From positions 1 to 64,000 of the forward strand of contig CASFTB010000008.1 in NCBI GenBank assembly GCA_949297575.1: a stretch of 64,000 nucleotides of DNA, written 5' to 3'. A program made the position numbers and the translations under genes. This DNA comes from an uncultured Bacillota bacterium (GTDB lineage Bacteria; Bacillota; Clostridia; Christensenellales; Borkfalkiaceae). Shown here piece after piece: positions 52,215 through 60,194 of the stretch. The notes under the pieces were generated by a model. The model was not told where the DNA came from. It worked only from the letters and a program-made list of their open reading frames with translations, and ran no database searches. Each line of letters opens with the position of its first letter. The first letter of the stretch is position 1.

Positions 52215-53648
52215 ATGGCAAAAGAAAAGGATCAGTTCGTCAACCAGATCGCGGATATCGAGACCGATTTCCCGCGGTGGTACACGGACGTCGTCATCAA
52301 GACGAAGCTCGTCGATTACGGCCCGGTCAAGGGCACGATGGTCATCCGCCCGTACGGGTATGCGATCTGGGAAAACATCCAGCACGAGCTGGATAAGCGC
52401 TTCAAGGCGACGGGGCATCAGAACGCCTATTTCCCGCTGCTCATCCCGTACAGCTTCATGACGCGCGAAGCGGAGCACGTCGAAGGGTTTGCGCCCGAAG
52501 TCGCGGTCGTCACCGTCGGCGGCGGCGAGACGCTTGCCGAGCCCCTCGTCATTCGCCCCACGAGCGAGACCGTCTTCGGAGAAATGTATTCCAAGTGGCT
52601 GCAATCGTACCGCGATCTGCCCATCCTCATCAACCAGTGGGCAAACGTCGTGCGGTGGGAAAAGACCACGCGCCCCTTCCTGCGCACCAGCGAGTTTTTA
52701 TGGCAGGAGGGGCACACCGCCCACGCCACCGAGGAAGAGGCGATGGAGGAGACCATGAAGATGCTCGGCGTCTACAAAGAGTTCGCCGAGACCTGCCTCG
52801 CCATCCCCGTGTTTACGGGCAGGAAGACGGAGAAGGAAAAATTTGCGGGCGCCGTGGCGACCTTCGGCATGGAGGCGATGATGCACGACGGCAAGAGCCT
52901 GCAGGCGGGCACTTCGCATTATCTGGGGCAAAACTTCGCAAAGGCGTTCAATATTCAGTTCCTCGACAAAGACGGCACGCACAAGTATGCCTACACTTCC
53001 TCCTGGGGGGTGTCTACGCGCCTCATCGGTGCGCTCATCATGTCGCACGGCGACGCGCGCGGGCTGATCCTGCCGCCCGTCGTGGCGCCCGTACAGGCGA
53101 TCCTCGTGCCCATCGCGGCGAAAAAGGAGGGCGTCCTCGACGCCGTCGCCGCGCTGAAGAGCAAGCTCGTCGCCGCGGGGATCCGCGCCGAGTCCGATCT
53201 CACAGACAACAGCCCCGGATGGAAGTTCAACGAGTGGGAGATGAAGGGCGTGCCCCTGCGCATCGAGCTCGGCCCGCGCGACATCGAGGCCGGCAAGATG
53301 GTGCTCGTCCGCCGCGATACGCATGAAAAGGTGGAAGCGCCCCTCGAGAACGCCGCCGAAACGGTGCAAAAGCTGCTCGCGGAGATCCAGTCCGATTTGC
53401 TGGAAACGGCGAAAAAGCGCAAGGAAGCGCGCGTCGTGACCGCAGAGAGCGTGGAAGAGCTGCTCAAAGGCGTCGAGGGCGGGAATTTCGTCAAGGCGGG
53501 CTGGTGCGGCTGCCGTGAATGCGAAGACAAGATCAAGGAACAGACGGCAGCCAGCGCGCGCGTGATCGTCGAGGACGAACACGCCGAAAAATGCGCCTGC
53601 TGCGGCAGGCCCGCAAAGCACGTCGTGCTCTTTGCAAGGGCCTATTGA
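52215..53648 (+). CDS. proS: prolyl-tRNA synthetase, type 3 (archaeal/eukaryote-like)
   Basis: 477 residues. Class II synthetase with motif 2 in FLRTSEFLWQEGHTAH and motif 3 in LIMSHGDARGLILPP, an anticodon-binding domain (about 285-400), and the C-terminal zinc-binding domain unique to type 3 enzymes, with Cys pairs CGCREC and CACCGRPAKH and the final tyrosine. It lacks the editing domain of the bacterial type. Type 3 ProRS is common in Clostridia and Bacteroidetes. AGGAGGGG precedes the ATG. Confidence 0.96.
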   Translation: MAKEKDQFVNQIADIETDFPRWYTDVVIKTKLVDYGPVKGTMVIRPYGYAIWENIQHELDKRFKATGHQNAYFPLLIPYSFMTREAEHVEGFAPEVAVVTVGGGETLAEPLVIRPTSETVFGEMYSKWLQSYRDLPILINQWANVVRWEKTTRPFLRTSEFLWQEGHTAHATEEEAMEETMKMLGVYKEFAETCLAIPVFTGRKTEKEKFAGAVATFGMEAMMHDGKSLQAGTSHYLGQNFAKAFNIQFLDKDGTHKYAYTSSWGVSTRLIGALIMSHGDARGLILPPVVAPVQAILVPIAAKKEGVLDAVAALKSKLVAAGIRAESDLTDNSPGWKFNEWEMKGVPLRIELGPRDIEAGKMVLVRRDTHEKVEAPLENAAETVQKLLAEIQSDLLETAKKRKEARVVTAESVEELLKGVEGGNFVKAGWCGCRECEDKIKEQTAASARVIVEDEHAEKCACCGRPAKHVVLFARAY

Positions 53649-53718
53649 TGCAGCGCGATCGTGCTATAAAGACCGCCGCGGGATCGCCGTGAGCAGAGCG
53701 GAACTTCTTCGCGACGGA

Positions 53719-53763
53719 AAAAAGACCCGACGTTCGCCGGATGGCGCTGCGCCGGGTCTTTTT
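53719..53763. terminator. proS terminator
   Basis: AAAAAGACCCG (53719-53729) pairs with CGGGTCTTTTT (53753-53763) around an inner CGCC/GGCG hairpin. 53764-53885 shows no gene or recognisable element. Confidence 0.85.
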
Positions 53764-53885
53764 CTGCCCTGCCGCCCGACGTCCTCTTGAAGGAGGCTGC
53801 AGAGGGCCTGTGCATCTTACGAAAAGAGGAGCGCGCAGGCAGAGCCGCTCCGCGAAGAGGCGAAATTGATTTCGGCAAAAAAATT

Positions 53886-53910
53886 GCCCCGCAGGATATT
53901 CCTGCGGGGC
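53886..53910 (-). terminator. terminator of the acidic lipoprotein gene
   Basis: GCCCCGCAGG-ATATT-CCTGCGGGGC, running into AATTTTTTT on the minus strand. Confidence 0.85.
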
Positions 53911-53930
53911 TTTCTCCGTATCACGGAGGT

Positions 53931-56900
53931 TTACTTGTTTTCTTCGAAGCTATCGTCGCTCGCCTCGGTGCTTTCGGGGGCTGCGTCCTCCTGTGCTTCG
54001 GCAGGGGAGGCTTCCTCCGCCTTCTCCTCGGCGGGTTCCTCTTCTACTTTGTAGATGTCCTCTTCGGAGATCTCGTCTTCTTCGGGGAGAACGTCGTCCG
54101 AGTTTTCGTCGCGTTCCGCTTCTTCGAGGCGGAGCTTGCGGATATAGCGCTTGCGCTTGTTGTCGTAGGTCGGCTTGACGGCGGCAGGCTTTTTGCTGCG
54201 CAGGTTGGCGACCAGCGTCCTGACGAGGAGCGCGAGCAGCGTGAGGATGAGCACGACCGCGAGCACGATGGAGGAGGCGAGCAGCGCCACGTTGTACGTG
54301 CTGCCGGACTCGTCTTCGTCCTCATCGCTGTCACTGCTCGTGCCGGCGGAGGCGACGGACTTTTCGCTGACGCCGAAGTTTACGACCGTATCATAATAAA
54401 TGCGTCCGGTGGTCTCGGCGTTGTCGTTGTTGAACAGCATGTAGGTGATCTCGTTCTCGTACGTGCTGCCGTCGTAGTCCGCGTAAGGGTCGGTCACGTC
54501 TTCGTCCGCATTGTCCTTGTCGAAGGGGACATAATCGTTGTCGTCATAGAGGGAGTAGCGGTAGAGGATGAGCTTGCGGCCGTCGCTGCCTGCCATGAAG
54601 GAGGAGGGATCTTCCTCGTATGCCTCGATCATCGCATCCGCGTCGGCGTAACCGGCTGCCAGCGCATAATCTTCCGTCTTTTCGTCGACGATGCTGCCGA
54701 AGGTGGTCGCATCGAGGCTGCCGTAGTTGACGATGTCGAAGGCGACGAAGGTGTTCGCTGCGTTGGTCGTCTCGCCGTCGCGGCTGCCCGACCAGACTTC
54801 CAGGCGGTAATTCTTGTTCTCGTTGCCCGTCGCGATGAAGAAGCGCACGTAGACCGTCTTGACGGAATTCGTATCGTTCGTCACCGTCTGGGAGAGCGCC
54901 TGCTCTTCGGAAGCCTGCTGCAGCACCGCGCCCTCGAGGTCGACGCCGGCTGCGGTGAAGTCTTTGACTTCGACCGAATATTCATCGGCGTCTTCGTCAT
55001 AGTTCCTGAAGTAGCTGTCGTTGTGGAAGTAGTAGACGATCTCGCCGTCAGAATCGATGTAGTTCTTGTCGTCGTCCTGCTCGTAGTTGGCGAGGTTCGC
55101 GTAGTAAGCGCCGTCCTCATGCTGCCGCGTCGTCGACCACAGGCCGTTGTCCTGCAAATAGAACAGGATGTTCGCGCGGGGGCTGAACGCGGTGTCTTCG
55201 GGGTCCATGTTGACGACGTTGCCGTCCTCGTCATAGCGGTAGGAGACGCCCGTGCCGTAGTAGAGGGGATCGGTGTAGTTCTTTTCGCCGAAGTCTGCGG
55301 CGGCCGTGTCGATGAGGTACACGTTAGCCGTGGCTTTCGGGCTGAGGATGACGCGCACCGCCACGACGGTGTAGGCGGAGGAAGCGATGGTGCTGCCGCT
55401 CTCCGAGAAGAAGCCGTATGCCTGCTCGACGGTGTTGGCGATGAGCAGCGGCTGCGTGCAGGCAGAACCGAAGATCTCCGTCCAGAGCTCGTCTGTGAGG
55501 ACAGTCGCCGTAGGAGCGATGACTTTTACCCACGCGAGGTCATCGGTATAATTGTCGATATGATCTCTGTTGAGCAGGCCTGCGGTCTTGACCTGGTTGA
55601 TGCCGTTTCTGTCGATGCCGTTCGCGGTGTCCGCTTCGCTGTTTTCCAGCATCTGGCCGCCGACATAGGTGCTGCCGCCGAAGGCGCCCGTATAGCTGCG
55701 CAGATCGGCAAGGTCGGTTTCGATCTTGTCCTGATCCATGTAGCCGGGCTCGTCGAAGGCGCTGGTCACCTCGTCCTCGCCGCCGGTCAGGGATACTTCC
55801 ACCGCATAGGTGCCCGTCGTCTTGACGGAGAAATCTTCCTCGCTCACTTTCGAATAGCCGAAGCCCGTGAAGGCCGCATAGCCGGGAGCATAGGAGGAGA
55901 GGGTCGTGCCGCTGATGGTGGTGGGCCCGAAGGAGAATTCGAGGGAGAAGCTCAGATCGTCCGTCTCCGTCGTGTTGGAAACGAAGAAGTAGCAGCGCTG
56001 CCAGCCGTCGAAGATGTCCGCATAGTTGTCGGAATCGATCTTCTTGCTATCGTCCACGAGGTCGGTGGTCGCCAGCGTCGAGGTGTCGATCGCGCCGATG
56101 ACCGTCTCGTTCTCGCCTTCGATGAGCGTCACGGTCGCGCCCGTGCCGCCCTGCAGGTCAGAGGTCTTCATCCAGAAGGAGAAGAACATGTACTCGCCCG
56201 CGTCGAGGGTGAAGATATCCTTGCCGTCGGCCGCTTCCATCTTTGCGGTGTAGGGGGCGCCGAGGGAGCTGTAGAGCACGAGCACGTCGCCGCCCGCGAA
56301 GGGGAGGGGATAGGTGCTCTCTTCCGTGCCGAGGAATTTGGCGAAGCCGTCCAGGAACGCCTGCGTGTAGTCGTTTGCCTCCGTCAGGTAAGACGCGCTC
56401 TTCATGCCCGACCTTCTGATGTCGCTGTCCTTGTTGGCGGTGAGGGTGCTGCCGTCGGAGAGGTAGCTCTCGACGGTGTTGCCGCGGGAGTCCACCGTGT
56501 CGGCGGGGGCGGATACGGTGACGTCGCTCCCGACGTTCAGGCCGGTCAGCGCGGCGCCGTTGAGGTCAAGCGCATAGGTGTCGCCGTTGGAGGCGTCCAC
56601 CTTCATCCAGTCGCTGCCGTAGGAGAGGTCGAGGCTGTACTTGTTGCCGACGTTTGCGGTCTGCGTGTCGTACTCCGCGCTCGTCATGACCTCATATTCG
56701 AGGTCGTCGAAGAAGGCATAGCCCTGTACATATTCATAGTAGCTGGTGGAGTTGCCCTCCGTCTGCATGCCCAGGCCGAGCACGACGGAGAAGGTCGTGG
56801 ACGCATATTCGGATGCGCGCACGAAGAAGGTGTACTGCTGCCAGCCGTTGTTGTCGGTGACGTCTTTGGTATCGATGTTGCGCACGATCAGGGGATCCTG

Positions 56901-57689
56901 TTCGCTGCCGCCCACCGTGTTCGTGATGCGGATAAAGGCGCCGCGGTTGCCGTCTACGGCGTTGCCGTCGTTGAAGGTGAGGTTCGCGGTCTTGACCCAC
57001 ACGGAGACCTTGGCGGCCGTGCCGGCCGCGAGGGTGATGGTCTGCGAGGTGTAGCGCGCCGCCGTACCCATATTGCTGGTGCGGTAGTTGTGCAGCATGA
57101 TCACGTGCGTGCCGTTCTCCTCGTCGAGCTCCGTAACATTGTCCGCGCCCGACCAATGGGTGCCGGGGTTGAGGGCCTCGGAGGCTTCCTTTACGGCTTC
57201 GTCCGCGGGGTCGTCATCCTCGTTTTCGACGGCAGCTTTGGCGATGTCCCAACCGGGCACGTCGTACTCGTCGTCCATGTCGGTGTAGTACTCGGCGTCT
57301 TCGGGGATGTCCTCGTCTTCCATCTCGTCGTATTCGACGAACTCCTGATAGTCGTCCCAAAGTTCGCTCCAGTTGAAGGAGGTGTCCACGATGCCGGACC
57401 GCGCGACGGAGGAGCTGGCGGATACGCCGCTCGCATTGCTGTCGGCAGAGCTCGTCCAGCTTTCGGCGGTCGCGATGCGGTAAGAACCGTCGTTGTCGTC
57501 GAAGTATTCGAAATCGCCGTTCGCAAATGTCTGCGTGTCCGTTCTCGTGGTCGTGGAATCCGAATCGTCGTCATCGTCGTCGCCGCCGGAGCACGCCGTC
57601 AGCAGGAATGCCGAAGACGCGATCAGCATGACGAACGCGAGCAGCCAGGTCACGAACCTCAGTTTTTTCGTTTGCTTCATTTTAGCCAT
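53931..57689 (-). CDS. large acidic surface lipoprotein with C-terminal membrane helix
   Basis: 1252 residues of unknown family. Lipoprotein signal with Cys33 (LLTAC), directly followed by SGG and a run of six Asp. The body is very acidic and Tyr/Thr/Ser-rich and seems to contain at least two beta-sandwich modules that recur (AFFDDLEYEVMTSAEYD near residue 320 and AAFTGFGYSKVSEEDF near 605; each preceded by a ...GWQQYTFFV / GWQRCYFFV strand), reminiscent of carbohydrate-binding modules. Near the C terminus a membrane helix (about 1130-1155) leads into a basic stop-transfer stretch (KRKRYIRKLRLEE) and a Glu-rich 70-residue cytosolic tail. Being lipidated outside and having a helix with a long inner tail is unusual. 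ATG 57689 follows AAAGGTG; a GTG nine bases upstream is possible. Confidence 0.75.
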   Translation of the reverse strand: MAKMKQTKKLRFVTWLLAFVMLIASSAFLLTACSGGDDDDDDSDSTTTRTDTQTFANGDFEYFDDNDGSYRIATAESWTSSADSNASGVSASSSVARSGIVDTSFNWSELWDDYQEFVEYDEMEDEDIPEDAEYYTDMDDEYDVPGWDIAKAAVENEDDDPADEAVKEASEALNPGTHWSGADNVTELDEENGTHVIMLHNYRTSNMGTAARYTSQTITLAAGTAAKVSVWVKTANLTFNDGNAVDGNRGAFIRITNTVGGSEQDPLIVRNIDTKDVTDNNGWQQYTFFVRASEYASTTFSVVLGLGMQTEGNSTSYYEYVQGYAFFDDLEYEVMTSAEYDTQTANVGNKYSLDLSYGSDWMKVDASNGDTYALDLNGAALTGLNVGSDVTVSAPADTVDSRGNTVESYLSDGSTLTANKDSDIRRSGMKSASYLTEANDYTQAFLDGFAKFLGTEESTYPLPFAGGDVLVLYSSLGAPYTAKMEAADGKDIFTLDAGEYMFFSFWMKTSDLQGGTGATVTLIEGENETVIGAIDTSTLATTDLVDDSKKIDSDNYADIFDGWQRCYFFVSNTTETDDLSFSLEFSFGPTTISGTTLSSYAPGYAAFTGFGYSKVSEEDFSVKTTGTYAVEVSLTGGEDEVTSAFDEPGYMDQDKIETDLADLRSYTGAFGGSTYVGGQMLENSEADTANGIDRNGINQVKTAGLLNRDHIDNYTDDLAWVKVIAPTATVLTDELWTEIFGSACTQPLLIANTVEQAYGFFSESGSTIASSAYTVVAVRVILSPKATANVYLIDTAAADFGEKNYTDPLYYGTGVSYRYDEDGNVVNMDPEDTAFSPRANILFYLQDNGLWSTTRQHEDGAYYANLANYEQDDDKNYIDSDGEIVYYFHNDSYFRNYDEDADEYSVEVKDFTAAGVDLEGAVLQQASEEQALSQTVTNDTNSVKTVYVRFFIATGNENKNYRLEVWSGSRDGETTNAANTFVAFDIVNYGSLDATTFGSIVDEKTEDYALAAGYADADAMIEAYEEDPSSFMAGSDGRKLILYRYSLYDDNDYVPFDKDNADEDVTDPYADYDGSTYENEITYMLFNNDNAETTGRIYYDTVVNFGVSEKSVASAGTSSDSDEDEDESGSTYNVALLASSIVLAVVLILTLLALLVRTLVANLRSKKPAAVKPTYDNKRKRYIRKLRLEEAERDENSDDVLPEEDEISEEDIYKVEEEPAEEKAEEASPAEAQEDAAPESTEASDDSFEENK

Positions 57690-57704
57690 AGAAAACACCT
57701 TTTG

Positions 57705-57720
57705 ACTGCAACATTGCAGT
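57705..57720. promoter_or_regulatory. 16-bp perfect palindrome before the acidic lipoprotein
   Basis: ACTGCAA-CA-TTGCAGT, in the 5' leader of the minus-strand gene, 16 bp before its start. Candidate operator or leader hairpin. Confidence 0.5.
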
Positions 57721-57748
57721 TTGTAAAATTTTGAAATCGTACTATCCT

Positions 57749-57777
57749 ATTTTAATATAAATAGCCTTGAAAAGCAA
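57749..57777 (-). promoter_or_regulatory. promoter of the acidic lipoprotein gene
   Basis: Minus-strand TTGCTT (57777-57772), 17-bp spacer, TAAAAT (57754-57749), in an AT-rich stretch. The interval 57780-57998 also holds T-runs but no other clear element. Confidence 0.65.
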
Positions 57778-57998
57778 GCAATAACAATAAAAAAAAGGTG
57801 AAAATTCGCGATTAATTTTTCCCGCTCCCGCTTTTTTGCGCGCCAGCCGCAAAATGAGCGGCGGGCTCTCCCGCAGAAAGAGGCTTTTTTCGGCCGCCGT
57901 GCAAAAAAATTTCCCGCGTGCCGATTATATTTTTCCCCTCGGCGCAAACTTTTATTATAAAAATGGAAGGGCCGCCGCGGCGGCTCGGGGAGGACGCG

Positions 57999-58358
57999 AT
58001 GAAGGGGAAGGAGAGGGCGAAGCTCGCCGCCGCGGGCTGCGCGGTGGGTGCCGTCAACGGCATTTTCGGCGGGGGCGGGGGGATGATCGTCGTGCCGCTG
58101 CTTGCGGGCACGGCGAAAAAGCCGCCCCTCGTCGCCCACGCGACGGCCATCCTCGTCATCCTGCCTGTCTGCCTGGCGAGTGCCGCCGTCTATCTCGCCG
58201 GGGGCTGGTTCGACGCCGAGCTGTTTATAGCGGTGAGCCTGGGTATGCTCGCGGGCGGTGCGGCGGGCGCAAAATTGCTGAACGCCATCTCGCCCAAGGC
58301 GGCGACGGTCGCCTTTGCCGCCGTCATGTTCGCCGCGGGCATCCGCATGATCTTTTAG
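57999..58358 (+). CDS. TauE/SafE-type permease, N-terminal half
   Basis: 119 residues with four membrane helices, corresponding to the first half of a TauE/SafE (DUF81) permease: GAVNGIFGGGGGMIVVPLL is the first copy of the family's glycine-rich motif. Normal family members are about 250 residues with eight helices. Here the second half is a separate gene 9 bp downstream, so the functional unit is presumably a heterodimer. These proteins export sulfite, sulfoacetate or related anions. GGGGAGG lies before ATG 57999; an in-frame ATG at 57963 is less likely. Confidence 0.85.
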   Translation: MKGKERAKLAAAGCAVGAVNGIFGGGGGMIVVPLLAGTAKKPPLVAHATAILVILPVCLASAAVYLAGGWFDAELFIAVSLGMLAGGAAGAKLLNAISPKAATVAFAAVMFAAGIRMIF

Positions 58359-58367
58359 GAGGGACGC

Positions 58368-58763
58368 ATGCGCTTTTTAGTCTATCTCGCGGCGGGGGCC
58401 GCGGGCGGCCTGCTCGGGGGCATGGGGATGGGTGGCGGCACCGTCCTCATCCCCATCCTCACCGTGCTGTGCGGTGTGCCGCAGCACATGGCGCAGTCCG
58501 TCAATCTCTTCTCCTTTTTGCCCATGGCGCTCTTTTCCCTGCGCATCCACGCGAAAAACGGCCTGTTGGACGCGCGCGGGACGCCGTGGATGATCGTGCC
58601 CGCGTCGGCGCTCTCCGTGCTCTTCGGTATCCTCGTGCAGGAGGTCGCCCCCGCGGTGCTGCGGACCTGTTTCGGCGTCTTCCTCTGCGCGCTCGCCGTG
58701 TATCAGGTATTCGGCGCACTGCGCGCCGCGCCCGCACAAAAAAAGCAGGCAAAATCAAATTAG
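58368..58763 (+). CDS. TauE/SafE-type permease, C-terminal half
   Basis: 131 residues, four membrane helices, with the second copy of the motif (GAAGGLLGGMGMGGGTVLIPIL) and the QSVNLFSFLPMALFSL stretch typical of TauE second halves. It has its own AGGAGGG ribosome site, so this is a two-gene arrangement and not a frameshift of one gene. The C-terminal tail is short and basic. Confidence 0.85.
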   Translation: MRFLVYLAAGAAGGLLGGMGMGGGTVLIPILTVLCGVPQHMAQSVNLFSFLPMALFSLRIHAKNGLLDARGTPWMIVPASALSVLFGILVQEVAPAVLRTCFGVFLCALAVYQVFGALRAAPAQKKQAKSN

Positions 58764-58788
58764 TTGCGGAGAAGTTGCCTTCCGCCCC

Positions 58789-58817
58789 TTTACAGCGGCG
58801 GAAAAATATGGTAAAAT
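58789..58817 (+). promoter_or_regulatory. rnf operon promoter
   Basis: TTTACA (58789-58794), 17-bp spacer, TAAAAT (58812-58817), 88 bp before rnfC. Confidence 0.65.
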
Positions 58818-58856
58818 GGACGATATAGAAGGATAGTTACGCGAGGTCGCAACGGT

Positions 58857-58881
58857 GCGCCGCCCCCTGAAAGGGCGGCGC
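58857..58881 (+). other. rnf leader hairpin
   Basis: GCGCCGCCC/GGGCGGCGC, 9-bp stem with a 7-nt loop in the 5' leader, ending 11 bases before the ribosome site. No T-run, so not a normal terminator. Confidence 0.5.
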
Positions 58882-58904
58882 GGTATCTATAACGGAGGGA
58901 TCGC

Positions 58905-60194
58905 TTGTCACTGTTTGTTTCGGGAGTACATCCCCGCGGGCGCAAGGAGCGCACGTCAAAAGTTCCCATCACAGCCCTTCCCGCCCCGGGGAAGCTCTGG
59001 GTGCCCCTTTCCCGTCACATCGGCGCGCCCGCCCTGCCCGTCGTCTCGGCGGGGGAGCGCGTCCTGCGCGGCCAGCTCATCGCGCATGCCGACGGGAAGG
59101 TCTCGGCAAACGTCTATTCCCCTGTCTCCGGTACGGTAGGGGGCGTCGTCGGGCATATCCTGCCCACGGGTAAAAAGGGAGACCATATCCTCATCGAAAA
59201 CGACTTCGAAGGCGAGACGGCGCTCCTGCCCCCCCTCGCCGGGCGCACGCCCGAAAGCGTGCTCGCGCGCATCGCCGAGGCGGGCATCGTCGGCATGGGC
59301 GGGGCGGGCTTCCCGACGGCAGCCAAGCTTGACGTGCGCGGCCGGGCGGAAGTGCTCGTCGTCAACGGCGCGGAGTGCGAGCCGTATATCACCTGCGACG
59401 AGCGCATCATGCTCGAATACGCCGACGAGCTGTTGCAGGGCGTCCGCCTCGCCATGCTCGCATGCGGCGCGGCGCGCGCCGTCATCGGCATCGAAAAGAA
59501 CAAGCCCGAGGCGATCTCTCTCCTCTCGCAAAAATGCGGCAGGGGAGGGGAGATCTCGGTGAAGGCGCTGCGCACCCGCTACCCGCAGGGGGCGGAAAAG
59601 CAGCTCATCCTCGGCTGCACGGGGCGCACCGTGCCGGAGGGCGGCCTTCCCGTCGATGCGGGCGCCGTCGTCGTCAACGTGCATACCGCCCTTGCGATCT
59701 ATCGGGCGGTCGAGGAAAATATGCCCTGCTTCGAGCGCGTCATCACGGTGTCCGGCGGCGCGGTCGAGGAACCGCGGAACCTGTGGGTCGCCAACGGTAC
59801 GCCGCTGCAGGCGCTCGCGGATGCGTGCGGCGCGGATGCTGACTGCGCCCGCATCGTCAGCGGCGGGCCGATGATGGGAGAGGCCGTGTTCTCCCTGAAG
59901 GTGTGCACGGCGAGCACGACTTCGGCGCTGCTCTTCCTGACGGAAGAGGAGTGCTCGGCGAGGGTGTCTTCCACCTGCATCGGGTGCGGCAGGTGCGTAC
60001 AGGCGTGCCCCATGGGGCTGATGCCCGTCTACATCGAGTCTGCCCTGCTCGCCAAAAACTACGGGGAGGCGAAGCGCTTCGGCGCGCCCTCCTGTATCGG
60101 CTGCGGGTGCTGTTCGTATGTCTGCCCCGCAAAGCGTTACCTTGCGCAGAGCGTGAAGCTCGCAAAAAAAATCATAAAGGAGAGGGGTATCTGA
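58905..60194 (+). CDS. rnfC: Rnf complex subunit RnfC
   Basis: 429 residues from a TTG start seven bases after GGAGG. RnfC is the peripheral subunit that takes electrons from NADH or passes them to it. Nucleotide/flavin-binding region GIVGMGGAGFPTAAKL (about 126-141) and VNGAECEPYITCDE, then two ferredoxin clusters: C358-IGCGRCVQACP and C397-IGCGCCSYVCP. Length is normal. First gene of the operon; its stop overlaps rnfD by 4 bp (ATGA pattern). In anaerobes the complex couples ferredoxin:NAD+ oxidoreduction to Na+ or H+ export. Confidence 0.95.
   Translation: MSLFVSGVHPRGRKERTSKVPITALPAPGKLWVPLSRHIGAPALPVVSAGERVLRGQLIAHADGKVSANVYSPVSGTVGGVVGHILPTGKKGDHILIENDFEGETALLPPLAGRTPESVLARIAEAGIVGMGGAGFPTAAKLDVRGRAEVLVVNGAECEPYITCDERIMLEYADELLQGVRLAMLACGAARAVIGIEKNKPEAISLLSQKCGRGGEISVKALRTRYPQGAEKQLILGCTGRTVPEGGLPVDAGAVVVNVHTALAIYRAVEENMPCFERVITVSGGAVEEPRNLWVANGTPLQALADACGADADCARIVSGGPMMGEAVFSLKVCTASTTSALLFLTEEECSARVSSTCIGCGRCVQACPMGLMPVYIESALLAKNYGEAKRFGAPSCIGCGCCSYVCPAKRYLAQSVKLAKKIIKERGI

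Noticed and set aside
57918-57998. Longer N terminus for the first TauE half
   Set aside because: The upstream ATG codons lack ribosome sites and would add a non-membrane, low-complexity stretch; GGGGAGG supports 57999.
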